Shown here in pieces: positions 25,160 to 33,724 of a DNA stretch of 64,000 bases. Below the pieces are notes generated by a model. That model saw nothing but the letters and a program-made list of their open reading frames with translations. It had not been told where the DNA came from and made no database searches. This stretch comes from Pandoraea oxalativorans (GTDB lineage Bacteria > Pseudomonadota > Gammaproteobacteria > Burkholderiales > Burkholderiaceae). The DNA is taken from positions 1,736,001-1,800,000 of the forward strand of contig NZ_CP011253.3 in assembly GCF_000972785.3 (NCBI RefSeq), given 5' to 3'. The translations under genes were made by a program, and so were the position numbers. The number at the start of each line of letters is the position of its first letter. The first letter of the stretch is position 1.

Positions 25160-26200
25160 TCAGGCGCAGGTTTTCCGCACGACGCTCGTGACCGGGACGA
25201 TGCGCGTTCGCGAGACGCCCGAGAATGCGTTCATGCGCTCGACGAGCAATTCGATGGCGGTGTCCGCCAGCGCATGCGTGTCCTGAACGATGGTCGTGAG
25301 CTGGTAGTTGTCGTAGTTCGCGGCGGGAATGTCGTCGAAGCCGACGACGCGGACGTCCTCCGGCACGCGCATGCCGAAATGTCGGCGCGCCGTGTCGATG
25401 AAGCCGAGCGCAAGCAGATCGGACGAGCAGAACACGCCGTCGGGGCGCGGCGCTTGACGCTCGCGCGGCGCGAGCAGGACATGCGCTGCGGCGACGCCGC
25501 ATTCGTAGGTATCGCCGGGCGTGCTGCGGGTTTGGACCGGGTGAGCGAGCGTCGGGTCTTCCTTGGCGATGTGTTGCGTCGCGCGAAGGAAGCCAGCGCA
25601 GCGGGCGCGACCGTTGTAACTGGGTTTGGTCGGACCGACGAAGGCGAGGCGTGTCGCGCCGGCGTCGATCAGGAGCCGGGCCGCGAGCGCGGCGCCTTCG
25701 GCGTTGTCGCTCACTGCAACGTCTGCGCCGGGCAGGTTCGACGCGCGGTTGATCATCACGACCGGAATCTCGCCTTCGAGGTACTGGCGGGCAAGGCCGA
25801 GCGGCGCAGAGGCCGACGTCATGACGATGCCGCCGATCCGGTAGCTTAGCAGCGTGTCGAGCGACTGCTGGATTTGCACGGGATCTTCCGCGTTCACCAC
25901 GATGGGGGTGAGTTTGTGACGGCCGAGAGCGGCAATGATTTGTGCGAGGAGTTTGGCGCGGAAGGGGGGCTCGAAGCCAGCGGTGACGACGCCGATCATG
26001 CTGCTGCGCTGCATGATCATTTCGCGGGCGATCAGATTGACCTGATAGCCGAGCGAGCGTGCGGCTTCCATGACGCGCGCCCGGGTCTCCGGGGCGATGC
26101 TGGCGGTCGGCGAGAACGCGCGCGAGACGGTGGAGCGCGACACACCCGCGTGGCGGGCGACGTCGGCTGCGGTGACCCAGGACGGTTGTTTCTTCGGCAT
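25160..26200 (-). CDS. LacI-family transcriptional repressor
   Basis: The product is 346 residues from ATG 26200 (MPKKQPSWVTAADVARHAGVSRSTVSRAFSPTASIAPETRARVMEAARSLGYQVN). It has the standard LacI helix-turn-helix and hinge at residues ~8-60. The periplasmic-binding-like sensor follows (SSMIGVVTAGFEPPFRAKLL ... RPDGVFCSSDLLALGFIDTARRHFGMRVPEDVRVVGFDDIPAANY). It converges on the ABC permeases and probably binds the 20-bp palindrome at 22631. A longer start at 26296 would not fit the family. It is divergent from the phospholipase gene 65 nt away and might also control it. Confidence 0.92.
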   Translation of the reverse strand: MPKKQPSWVTAADVARHAGVSRSTVSRAFSPTASIAPETRARVMEAARSLGYQVNLIAREMIMQRSSMIGVVTAGFEPPFRAKLLAQIIAALGRHKLTPIVVNAEDPVQIQQSLDTLLSYRIGGIVMTSASAPLGLARQYLEGEIPVVMINRASNLPGADVAVSDNAEGAALAARLLIDAGATRLAFVGPTKPSYNGRARCAGFLRATQHIAKEDPTLAHPVQTRSTPGDTYECGVAAAHVLLAPRERQAPRPDGVFCSSDLLALGFIDTARRHFGMRVPEDVRVVGFDDIPAANYDNYQLTTIVQDTHALADTAIELLVERMNAFSGVSRTRIVPVTSVVRKTCA

Positions 26201-26265
26201 GGCGTGGCGAGTAAGGGGACGCAAAGCTTGCTTCGCGCAGCGTGCACGACGAAAAGGGCAAGAAG

Positions 26266-27159
26266 ATGACGAACGAACAAGATGCAACGGTAGCACGCGT
26301 CGCGCCGACCGCCTGGATGACGGATCTGCGTGACGACGTCCCGCTCAACTGCCTCACGTTACCCGGCAGTCACGACACGTGCGCTTACACCGTGGACGAC
26401 GCGCTTGCCCGGACGCAGCGTGCGAGTCTGGCGGTCCAACTGGCGCGCGGCGTGCGGGTGCTCGATATTCGCTGTCGTCACGAGGACGATGTGTTTCACA
26501 TCAATCATCAGCGCATTGCGTTAGGGCTGAGGTTCGACGAGGTCATCGCGACGTGTGCGGCGTTTTTCGTGCGGCATCCGGGCGAGTGCATCGTGATGTC
26601 GGTGAAGGACGAATGTGGCGACCGGGACTGCACGCGCAGCTTTGCGCAGACGTTCGCGTCGTATGTCGCGCGGTACTCGGCGCATGTTCGCTGGTATCTC
26701 GGCGAGTCGATTCCGCGATTGGGCGACGTGCGTGGCGCGATCGTTCTGTTACGGCGTTTCGCCAGCGTATCGCCGGTGGGGATCGACCTCACGGCGTGGC
26801 CGGATAACGCGACATTCGAAATCGACACGGCGGGCGCGTGGTTTGCGATCCAGGACGAGTATCGCGTTCCGGTCGAGGCATCCATCGATTACAAATTTCA
26901 GCGAATCGACGCCTTGCTTGAACGCACTGAGCGGATCGGCGATGTGCGTTGGGTGATCAATTTCTGTAGCGGCACCGGTATGGGGGCGAATCCCTTTCGG
27001 GTGGCTTGCGGCGGTGAGCGGGCCAATCAGCGTGGTATCAACGTGAGGCTGGCTGAGCGGCTCGCGGCACGTCCCGGGGCGTGCGGCACGATGATGATCG
27101 ACTTCTGCGAATACGCGGATTGGGCGCTGGTTCGCGCGCTGGTGGCGCGCAACCTGTGA
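26266..27159 (+). CDS. Phosphatidylinositol-specific phospholipase C-like protein
   Basis: The product is 297 residues. The PI-PLC X domain is recognised by LTLPGSHDTCAY (catalytic-type His36), a GVRVLDIRCR strand, and FHINHQ (second catalytic-type His81). These are followed by FVRHPGECIVMSVKDE. Such enzymes cleave phosphatidylinositol or inositol glycophospholipids to a cyclic inositol phosphate. No signal peptide is seen, so it would be cytoplasmic or exported by another route. The start at ATG 26266 has an AAGGGCAAG site. An inositol monophosphatase family gene follows 81 nt downstream. Confidence 0.85.
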   Translation: MTNEQDATVARVAPTAWMTDLRDDVPLNCLTLPGSHDTCAYTVDDALARTQRASLAVQLARGVRVLDIRCRHEDDVFHINHQRIALGLRFDEVIATCAAFFVRHPGECIVMSVKDECGDRDCTRSFAQTFASYVARYSAHVRWYLGESIPRLGDVRGAIVLLRRFASVSPVGIDLTAWPDNATFEIDTAGAWFAIQDEYRVPVEASIDYKFQRIDALLERTERIGDVRWVINFCSGTGMGANPFRVACGGERANQRGINVRLAERLAARPGACGTMMIDFCEYADWALVRALVARNL

Positions 27160-27240
27160 TGCCGCATTGTCTTTTTGCCGTCGGTGGTTTGGTTTGTTGG
27201 ATGGTCGTCGTGACCGTTTTTTTTGACAGGATTTCGTTCC

Positions 27241-28044
27241 ATGCATCCCATGCTTAATGTCGCGGTCAATGCCGCCATCGGCGCCGCACAAGTCCTTCAT
27301 CGCGCATCGGCCGACCTCCACCGGCTGACGGTCAGCAAGAAGCATCACAACGATTTCGTGACGGAAGTCGACAGGGCATCGGAAGCCGTGATCATCGATA
27401 CGCTGAAGGGAGCCTACCCGGATCACGCGATTCTGGCGGAAGAGTCTGGGCGGTCGGGTGGCAAGGATGGCGGCTCCGACTTCCAATGGATCATCGATCC
27501 GCTGGACGGCACGACGAATTTCATCCACGGCTTCCCATACTTTTGCGTGTCGATTGCGCTGGCGTATAAGGGTGAGGTGGTGCAGGCCGTGGTCTACGAC
27601 CCGAACAGCAACGAGCTGTTCACAGCGTCGCGTGGCGGTGGCGCGTTTCTGAATGAGCGCCCGATCCGGGTGGGGGCGCGAGATCGTCTGGCCGACGGAC
27701 TGATCGGTACAGGTTTTCCGTTTCGTGAGACGGATGACGTCGAGACCTTCACACGCCTGTTCGTCGAGATGAGCGGAGCCTGTGCAGGGCTGCGTCGTCC
27801 GGGCGCTTGCGCGCTCGACCTTGCGAACGTGGCGGCCGGGCGTCTCGACGGCTTTTTTGAGCAGGGTGTCAACGCCTGGGACATGGCCGCAGGGAGCCTG
27901 CTGGTCATGGAAGCGGGAGGACGCGTGGGTGACTACGCTGGTGGCGACGCGTTTTTGAACATCGGCGAAATCCTCGCAGGTAACCCGGCCGTCTATGCGG
28001 AGATGGTGCCGAAGCTAAAGGGGTACAGCCGGGTGACGCAGTGA
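27241..28044 (+). CDS. Inositol monophosphatase family protein (SuhB-like)
   Basis: The product is 267 residues from ATG 27241. All family motifs are present: ILAEESGR for the first metal, [19 protein letters not shown] for motif A, and [16 protein letters not shown] for motif B. These Mg2+-dependent enzymes hydrolyse inositol-1-phosphate, and SuhB also acts in rRNA transcription in enterics. Many Betaproteobacteria have a conserved suhB elsewhere. This copy sits next to a PI-PLC gene, so it may work in inositol-phosphate use instead. Sequence alone does not separate the two. Confidence 0.92.
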   Translation: MHPMLNVAVNAAIGAAQVLHRASADLHRLTVSKKHHNDFVTEVDRASEAVIIDTLKGAYPDHAILAEESGRSGGKDGGSDFQWIIDPLDGTTNFIHGFPYFCVSIALAYKGEVVQAVVYDPNSNELFTASRGGGAFLNERPIRVGARDRLADGLIGTGFPFRETDDVETFTRLFVEMSGACAGLRRPGACALDLANVAAGRLDGFFEQGVNAWDMAAGSLLVMEAGGRVGDYAGGDAFLNIGEILAGNPAVYAEMVPKLKGYSRVTQ

Positions 28045-28070
28045 GCGGCAGCGAGCGGCGCAGGTCTTCA

Positions 28071-28138
28071 TTTCATTGAAATTTCACTATTGCGATAATT
28101 TCAATGAAATTTGTCTAACAATTTCATGTAGGTGAAAT
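28071..28138. promoter_or_regulatory. Array of TTTCA/TGAAA dyads before the MHS transporter operon
   Basis: Three dyads occur in 70 nt: TTTCA-T-TGAAA (28071-28081), AATTTCA-A-TGAAATT (28097-28111), and ATTTCA-N6-TGAAAT (28121-28138). A single ATTTCA also lies at 28081-28086. They sit 80-145 nt before the first gene of the cassette, in an AT-rich island. The XRE-cupin regulator at 30962 is the likeliest binder. Confidence 0.65.
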
Positions 28139-28216
28139 CGCTAATATCGACACGGAATTCGGCTGCCCAGAATGCAGGCTCAGATCACTGCAATGTTTCG
28201 CTCTGGAAGGTCGCAT

Positions 28217-29512
28217 ATGGAAACCACCAAGATCGGCTGTTACACCACCCGGGAACCCCGTAGAGGAAGCCGGACCCGCGATGTCATCGCGGCGAACTTC
28301 GGCACGTTTTTCGAGTGGTTCGACCTGCTGGTGTACGCGATGTTTGCGATCACCATCTCCAGGCTGTTCTTCCCGCAGGGCGACCCGCAGTCCGCGCTGC
28401 TGTTCAGTCTGATGACGTTTGCGAGCTCGTTCCTGATTCGTCCTGTCGGGGCCGTGGTGCTGGGAATTATGGCCGACAAGGTCGGGCGCCGTACCACCCT
28501 GAGCTTTGCCGCGATGCTGATGCTGGCGGGCACGGTGCTGATCGCCGTGTCGCCGACCTATAGCTCGATCGGCGTCTGGGCCCCGGTCATCCTCGTTACC
28601 GGGCGTCTGCTTCAGGGCTTTTCGGTTGGGGGCGAGTTCGGCACCGCCAACTCTTACCTGACGGAGCAGAGCGCATCGCGCAAAGCATTCTTTGCGAGCC
28701 TGCAGTTCTCGGCGTCGGGGCTGGCCGTGCTTGCCGCATCGCTCTTCGCCTACTTCTCCAACCACTTTCTGACGCAAGACCAGATCTTCGCGTGGGGCTG
28801 GCGTCTGCCGTTCCTGTTCGGTTGTCTGATCGGACCGGTCGGCCTGTACATCCGGTCGAAGATCGAGGAAACGGCCGACTTCGAGAAGGTCAAGAGTACC
28901 GGGGCGACAGTACAGAATCCGCGCGCGGAGACGTTCAAGTCGCACAAGCGCTTCGTGCTGATCGGCGCTGTGGTGGCCGCCGCCGGGGTGGTGGCCAGCT
29001 TCCTGAATCTATACATGCCCACGTTCGCGATCAACAACCTGGGCCTGACCAAAGATGATGCCTTCATCGCCTCGATCTGCAGCGGCGTGGTCTGCACGTT
29101 CGTGCCGATGCTTGGCGGTATCACGGCCGACAGGCTCGGTACCGTCAAGGTCATGCGCACCGCACTGATTCTGGGCGTGATTCTGGTCTTTCCGCTGTTC
29201 CAGATGCTTACGCGTTCACCTTCGTTGCTCACGCTCGCGATCTTCCAGTGCACGCTGTCGGTCGTGTTCTACAGCTTCTATTACTCGCCGATTGGCTCGC
29301 TGCTCTCGCAGCTGTTCCCGACCTCGTGCCGCACCACGGGCGTGTCGATCGCTTACGTGATCGCGCAGACGTTCTTCGGCGGCATCACGCCGCTGGTGGT
29401 CGGTTTCATGGTCAAGACCACGGGCAGCGTGATGGCGCCGGCGTATTACATCGTGATCATCGCCGTATTCGCGCTGATCGGGCTCTACGCGAGCCGCAAG
29501 CATGTGAAGTGA
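28217..29512 (+). CDS. MFS transporter of the metabolite:H+ symporter (MHS) family
   Basis: The product is 431 residues with 12 helices. The MHS signature is clear: GTFFEWFDLLVYAMFAITISRLFFP at helix 1, SFLIRPVGAVVLGIMADKVGRR, then GRLLQGFSVGGEFGTANSYLTE. Relatives import dicarboxylates, betaines, shikimate or similar small acids. ATG 28217 (METTKIG) is chosen for its GGAAGG site; an earlier in-frame start at 28172 lacks one. It leads an apparent five-gene cassette, with the monooxygenase starting 19 nt later. Confidence 0.92.
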   Translation: METTKIGCYTTREPRRGSRTRDVIAANFGTFFEWFDLLVYAMFAITISRLFFPQGDPQSALLFSLMTFASSFLIRPVGAVVLGIMADKVGRRTTLSFAAMLMLAGTVLIAVSPTYSSIGVWAPVILVTGRLLQGFSVGGEFGTANSYLTEQSASRKAFFASLQFSASGLAVLAASLFAYFSNHFLTQDQIFAWGWRLPFLFGCLIGPVGLYIRSKIEETADFEKVKSTGATVQNPRAETFKSHKRFVLIGAVVAAAGVVASFLNLYMPTFAINNLGLTKDDAFIASICSGVVCTFVPMLGGITADRLGTVKVMRTALILGVILVFPLFQMLTRSPSLLTLAIFQCTLSVVFYSFYYSPIGSLLSQLFPTSCRTTGVSIAYVIAQTFFGGITPLVVGFMVKTTGSVMAPAYYIVIIAVFALIGLYASRKHVK

Positions 29513-29531
29513 CTGTCAGACGAGATATCCC

Positions 29532-30851
29532 ATGACGACTGATCGCAAGATGAAGCTTGGCCTGTCGATGCGCTACCTTGGCTACCACGTCGCCGCGTGG
29601 CGTCACCCCGACGTGCCTGCCGACGGTGCGCTGGACTATCGCTACTTCCTCGCGAATGCGCAAAAAGCCGAGGCAGCGAAATTCGACATGATCTTCTTTG
29701 CCGACGGGCTGGGGATTCGCGCGCAGGACAATCCCCGTGGCGCGCTGGCACGGGACATGCGCAACGCCGAACTGGAACCGCTTACGCTGCTCGCCGCCAT
29801 CGCGACGCACACGTCGCATATCGGGCTGGTGGCGACCGCATCGACCACCTACAACGAGCCGTTTCATGTCGCACGGAAATATGCGTCCATCGACCACATC
29901 AGCGGCGGGCGCGCGGGCTGGAATGTGGTGACGTCGTGGTCCAACGAAGAGGCCCGCAACTTTGGCCGCGACGAGCATCTGGGTTACGAAGAGCGCTACG
30001 AACGGGCGGACGAGTTCGTCGAGGTCGTGAGTTCGCTCTGGCGCAGTTGGGAAGATGACGCGTTCGTGCGCGACAAGACGAGCGGCGTGTTCTACGACGA
30101 GAGCAAGCTGCATGTGCCGAACCACGCGGGCAAACACTTTCAGGTGCGCGGGCCACTCAATTCGGCCCGTACGCCGCAGGGAAGGCCGCTCATCGTGCAG
30201 GCGGGCGCTTCCGAGGCGGGACGCGCGCTGGCGGCGCGTGCGGCCGATCTCGTTTACAGCAATTCGCACAACCTCGCGCATGCGCAGGCGTACTACCGGG
30301 ATCTGAAGGGGCGTCTTGCCGCGCATGGCCGTGAGCCGGGCGATCTGCTGATCATGCCGGGGCTTATGCCGTTTGTCGGGCGTACGCGTCAGGAAGCACA
30401 GGACAAGTTCGATCAGTTGCAGGCGTTGATCGATCCGGCCAGCGGGCTCGCCAGTCTGTACGATGCGCTGGGCGACCTCTCTGGCTATCCCGTCGACGGG
30501 CCGGTGCCGCAGGTCGAACCCAATCGCAACATTCGCAGCATCGCTGAAAACCTGCTCGCGATGGCGCGCGACGAAAACCTGACGATCCGGCAGTTGTGTC
30601 AGCGCGTGGCGGCGACCTACACCGTGCGCATGGTCATCGGCACGCCCGCAGACATTGCGGATCAGATGGAGGAATGGTTCCGCAATGAAGCGGCCGATGG
30701 TTTCAACATCTGTCCGGCCACGTTGCCGCACGGCATCGACGACATGGCTGAGCTGGTGGTGCCGGAACTGCGCCGCCGGGGATTGTTTCGCACGGAATAC
30801 GAAGGCACAACGTTGCGCGCGAATCTCGGCCTCAAGCCGTTGCCGCGTTGA
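29532..30851 (+). CDS. LLM flavin-dependent monooxygenase, NtaA/SnaA/DszA type
   Basis: The product is 439 residues, the usual length for this bacterial luciferase-like subgroup. Family marks are FFADGLGIR, HIGLVATASTTYNEPFHVARKYASIDHISGGRAGWNVVTSW, and PQGRPLIVQAGASEAGRALAARAADLVYS. Members use reduced FMN and O2 to oxidise compounds such as nitrilotriacetate, dibenzothiophene sulfone or pristinamycin precursors. The substrate here is unknown. The gene is coupled to an MHS transporter and followed by an FAD oxidase, so a small amine or amino acid derivative is plausible. No dedicated flavin reductase is in the cassette. Confidence 0.9.
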   Translation: MTTDRKMKLGLSMRYLGYHVAAWRHPDVPADGALDYRYFLANAQKAEAAKFDMIFFADGLGIRAQDNPRGALARDMRNAELEPLTLLAAIATHTSHIGLVATASTTYNEPFHVARKYASIDHISGGRAGWNVVTSWSNEEARNFGRDEHLGYEERYERADEFVEVVSSLWRSWEDDAFVRDKTSGVFYDESKLHVPNHAGKHFQVRGPLNSARTPQGRPLIVQAGASEAGRALAARAADLVYSNSHNLAHAQAYYRDLKGRLAAHGREPGDLLIMPGLMPFVGRTRQEAQDKFDQLQALIDPASGLASLYDALGDLSGYPVDGPVPQVEPNRNIRSIAENLLAMARDENLTIRQLCQRVAATYTVRMVIGTPADIADQMEEWFRNEAADGFNICPATLPHGIDDMAELVVPELRRRGLFRTEYEGTTLRANLGLKPLPR

Positions 30852-30961
30852 CGCTGTGGCGAAACGAATCTAAGATTTTTTAGTGTGATTGAAATTTGTC
30901 GGACGTTTGTTTCACTCGCGTCCGTTGTCGTCTCTATCGCGATCCCGGATCTTTTTTTGCC

Positions 30962-31660
30962 ATGCCACCGAAGCCGAAAGCTGCTGCCGCTCCGATCCCC
31001 ACTGCTTTCTCCGAGCATGAGCCCGACGCGTTTTCCCGTCTGGCGGGCGACCTGCCGGAGGACGCCGCCGTACAGGCCAGCGACATGGAACTGGGCATGC
31101 GGCTGCGAGCCATGCGTACCGAGCGCAAATTCACACTCAAGGACCTTGCCGCGCGCACCAACATGTCGATCGGCATGCTGAGTCAGATCGAGCGTGGAGT
31201 GAGTTCGCCGTCGATGCGCTCGTTACGGCAGTTGTGCCATGCGCTGGGCGTGGACGGGGCGGCGCTGTTCACCTCGGCACCTGCAGCGTCGGCAGACGTC
31301 CAGGGCGCCGCCGAATCGAGCGAGTTCGTCGTGTGGGCGAGTGAGCGCAAACCGTTGCGGCTGGCGGGCTCGGGGGTGACGAAATCGCGCATTACGCCGT
31401 CGAACTGCGCTTCGCTCGAGGCATTCATGATGGAACTTGAACCTGGCGCAGCTTCCGACTCGAATCTGTTGGTGGCGAGTGGCGACAAGGTCGGCTACGT
31501 GCTATCCGGAAAATTGCGCGTTTTCATCGACGGCACCACGCTGGTACTCGGTCCCGGCGACACCTATGGCTTCACGGGCAACCGGCCTTATCGCTGGGAA
31601 AACGCGTGGGAAAAACCCACCGTCTTCATGGTCGTGAACAGCAACCACTTCTACGTCTGA
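30962..31660 (+). CDS. XRE-family regulator with C-terminal cupin (PuuR-like)
   Basis: The product is 232 residues from ATG 30962. The helix-turn-helix spans about 40-95 (GMRLRAMRTERKFTLKDLAARTNMSIGMLSQIERGVSSPSMRSLRQL). The cupin spans about 155-230 (GDKVGYVLSGKLRVFIDGTTLVLGPGDTYGF ... RWENAWEKPTVFMVVNSNHF). PuuR-like proteins repress amine or amino acid catabolic operons. The 110-nt gap before it holds TTGAAATTT, echoing the dyads at 28071-28138. It probably controls the whole cassette. Confidence 0.9.
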   Translation: MPPKPKAAAAPIPTAFSEHEPDAFSRLAGDLPEDAAVQASDMELGMRLRAMRTERKFTLKDLAARTNMSIGMLSQIERGVSSPSMRSLRQLCHALGVDGAALFTSAPAASADVQGAAESSEFVVWASERKPLRLAGSGVTKSRITPSNCASLEAFMMELEPGAASDSNLLVASGDKVGYVLSGKLRVFIDGTTLVLGPGDTYGFTGNRPYRWENAWEKPTVFMVVNSNHFYV

Positions 31661-31716
31661 GCCCGTCGCGCTCAGGCGTTGCCGTTTCTTTTTCCCCTAT
31701 TGTCGATTGGTGATTT

Positions 31717-32988
31717 ATGGCAAGCGTTCTCCCCAGGCAGGTCGATGTTGCGATCATCGGGGCAGGCATCATCGGTATGAGTACGGCGTGGGCGCTGGCG
31801 AAAGCGGGCGTGCGCGTGGCCGTATTCGAGAAGGGCGTGATTGCCGGAGAGCAGTCCTCGCGCAATTGGGGCTGGATTCGCACGGTGGGCCGTGATCACA
31901 AGGAATTGCCCTTGGCGATGCGCGCCATCGATCTGTGGAAAGACATTCAATCGCAGCACGATGTCGGCTACCGCCAGACGGGCGTGGCTTATCTTGCCGA
32001 ATCGCAGTCCGATATGGACGGCTATCGCAAGTGGCTCGACAAGGCCGAGCCACTGGGCGTGCCTGCGCAATTGCTGGCACGCGACCAGTTACCCGACCTG
32101 TTCAAGTCGCGGTCCGAGCGCAACTGGATCGGCGCACTGCATTGCCCGGTAGATGGTGTGGCCGAGCCCGAGCGCGCAACACACGCGATTGCCAAGCTCG
32201 CCATCGCGGCGGGGGCGCAGGTGTTCGAGCAGACCGCCGTGCGTTGTCTCGATCAGTCGGGCGGGCGCACGAGCGGCATCGTGACCGAGCGTGGACGTGT
32301 CGCGGCCGATGCTGTCGTATTGGCCGGGGGCGCATGGTCGCGGCTATTCTGCGGCAACACGGGCGTGAGCTTTCCGCAGTTGAAGGTGCATGCGTCGGTG
32401 TTGCGCACGACGCCTGTCGACGCAGGGCTGGATCTGGCCATCAATGGCAAGGACTTCACGTGCCGCAAGCGTGCGGACGGCGGCTATTCGGTGTCGCAAC
32501 TTGGCGCCTCGGTGGCTGATCTGACGCCAGATAGCATTCGACTTTGCCGTCAGTTTTTCCCGGCGTGGCTGTCCGAGAAGAAGTATCTCAAACTGCGCGT
32601 TGGTAGGCGCTTCCTGGATGAACTGATGATGCCGACGCGCTTCGGCGCGCAAGGGCCAACGCCGTTCGAGGCGTATCGCACGCTCGACCCCGCGCCTGGA
32701 ATGAAGTCTATCGGCGTGGCGCTCGACAAGCTCAAACAGGCCTTCCCGGAATTTCAATCGGCGCAGGTCGCGCACGCGTGGGCCGGGTTTATCGATGTGA
32801 CGCCGGATGCGATTCCCGTCATCTCCGGTGTCGAAAGCGTTCCCGGCTTCTATCTCGCGTCGGGCTTCTCGGGCCACGGGTTTGGTATCGGCCCGGCCGC
32901 GGGGGCGTTGATGGCCGATCTCGTGCAGGGAAATACGCCGCTCGTCGACCCGCACGCGTTCCGTCTGTCCAAGTATGAAAGGCCCTGA
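31717..32988 (+). CDS. FAD-dependent amine/amino acid oxidoreductase (DAO family)
   Basis: The product is 423 residues. The dinucleotide-binding N-terminus is DVAIIGAGIIGMSTAWALAKAGVRVAVFEKG (residues ~9-40). The DAO continues with SSRNWGWIRTVGRDHKELPLAMRAIDLWKD and ends GFYLASGFSGHGFGIGPAAGALMADLVQG. Relatives such as PuuB, DadA and glycine oxidase oxidatively deaminate amines or amino acids in the cytoplasm. It follows the XRE-cupin regulator by 56 nt. The product of the monooxygenase could be its substrate (inference). Confidence 0.9.
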   Translation: MASVLPRQVDVAIIGAGIIGMSTAWALAKAGVRVAVFEKGVIAGEQSSRNWGWIRTVGRDHKELPLAMRAIDLWKDIQSQHDVGYRQTGVAYLAESQSDMDGYRKWLDKAEPLGVPAQLLARDQLPDLFKSRSERNWIGALHCPVDGVAEPERATHAIAKLAIAAGAQVFEQTAVRCLDQSGGRTSGIVTERGRVAADAVVLAGGAWSRLFCGNTGVSFPQLKVHASVLRTTPVDAGLDLAINGKDFTCRKRADGGYSVSQLGASVADLTPDSIRLCRQFFPAWLSEKKYLKLRVGRRFLDELMMPTRFGAQGPTPFEAYRTLDPAPGMKSIGVALDKLKQAFPEFQSAQVAHAWAGFIDVTPDAIPVISGVESVPGFYLASGFSGHGFGIGPAAGALMADLVQGNTPLVDPHAFRLSKYERP

Positions 32989-33068
32989 TTCGTCACACTC
33001 GTTGCCACGTATCGATGCGTGGCTTTTGTTGCATCGTTAAGTGATCGAAATTGATTGAGGAATAGATT

Positions 33069-33434
33069 GTGGCTGAAATAAATTCGCGTCTGGTGCGCTT
33101 TAGCGCGGGCCCTTTGCAGAACCCGGAGATCAGCAAGCCGCGCCGTCCGATGGAAGGCGACACGGTGTTTCGCGGGATGAAGGCGTTCGAGGGTAACGGC
33201 GGGCGCGCGTCGTCGGGGATCTGGGAAAGTACGGCAGGCAAGTTCCGCTCGGATACGACCGGGTATATCGAGTTCGGCTACATCCTCGAAGGCGAGTGCC
33301 GCATCGTTGACCCGGACGGCACGGTGCATGCGCTCAAGGTCGGCGATCCGTTCGTGATGCCCGAGGGATACAAGGGGCATTGGGAGGTCGACGAATTCGT
33401 GAAGAAGGTCTGGTTCGTCTCGCTGACGGATTGA
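33069..33434 (+). CDS. Small cupin-domain protein
   Basis: The product is 121 residues with a GTG start at 33069 supported by a GAGGA site 9 nt upstream. One cupin_3/DUF861-like barrel is visible: GIWESTAGKFRSDTTGYIEFGYILEGECRIVDPDGTVHALKVGDPFVMPEGYKGHWEV. Similar proteins accompany amine and ureide catabolic genes. It is the last gene of the cassette, 80 nt after the oxidase, and its biochemical role is unknown. Confidence 0.85.
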   Translation: MAEINSRLVRFSAGPLQNPEISKPRRPMEGDTVFRGMKAFEGNGGRASSGIWESTAGKFRSDTTGYIEFGYILEGECRIVDPDGTVHALKVGDPFVMPEGYKGHWEVDEFVKKVWFVSLTD

Positions 33435-33503
33435 GGCAGAGCCGCAGTGCGCGGCGGCGGGCATCGACAGAATGTCGTTCACGATGTCCGCGCGAGACAA
33501 ACG

Positions 33504-33531
33504 AAAAAGGGCTGCACGATGTGCAGCCCTT
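33504..33531 (-). terminator. Terminator of the tRNA-Lys gene
   Basis: AAGGGCTGCAC (33507-33517) and GTGCAGCCCTT (33521-33531) form a perfect 11-bp stem with a 3-nt loop. On the minus strand five T follow, so it ends tRNA transcription. Confidence 0.88.
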
Positions 33532-33542
33532 CTGAATTCGTT

Positions 33543-33618
33543 TGGTAGGCCGTGCGGGATTCGAACCTGCGACCAACGGATTAAAAGTCCGCTGCTCTAC
33601 CAGCTGAGCTAACGACCC
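33543..33618 (-). tRNA. tRNA-Lys (UUU)
   Basis: The 76-nt gene includes an encoded CCA. The acceptor stem GGGTCGT/ACGGCCT contains two G-U pairs. The D stem is GCTC/GAGC, the anticodon stem-loop GCGGA-CTTTTAA-TCCGT has anticodon TTT, and the T-loop is TTCGAAT. The T stem GCAGG/CCCGC has one A-C mismatch. No integrase or duplicated tRNA end is seen beside it. Confidence 0.95.
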
Positions 33619-33724
33619 AACGAAGAAAAAGATTATAGCGGTGAGGTCGCTGAAGTGTCAAGACTTCTGTGACGCGGATGTATCCATTTCGAGGCTATTT
33701 CTCGCAGTTGCGCGCGAATTACGC

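Noticed and set aside
33543..33618. tRNA-Lys as the attachment site of an integrated island
   Set aside because: No integrase gene and no repeated tRNA 3' end were found nearby. Genes on both sides look native.
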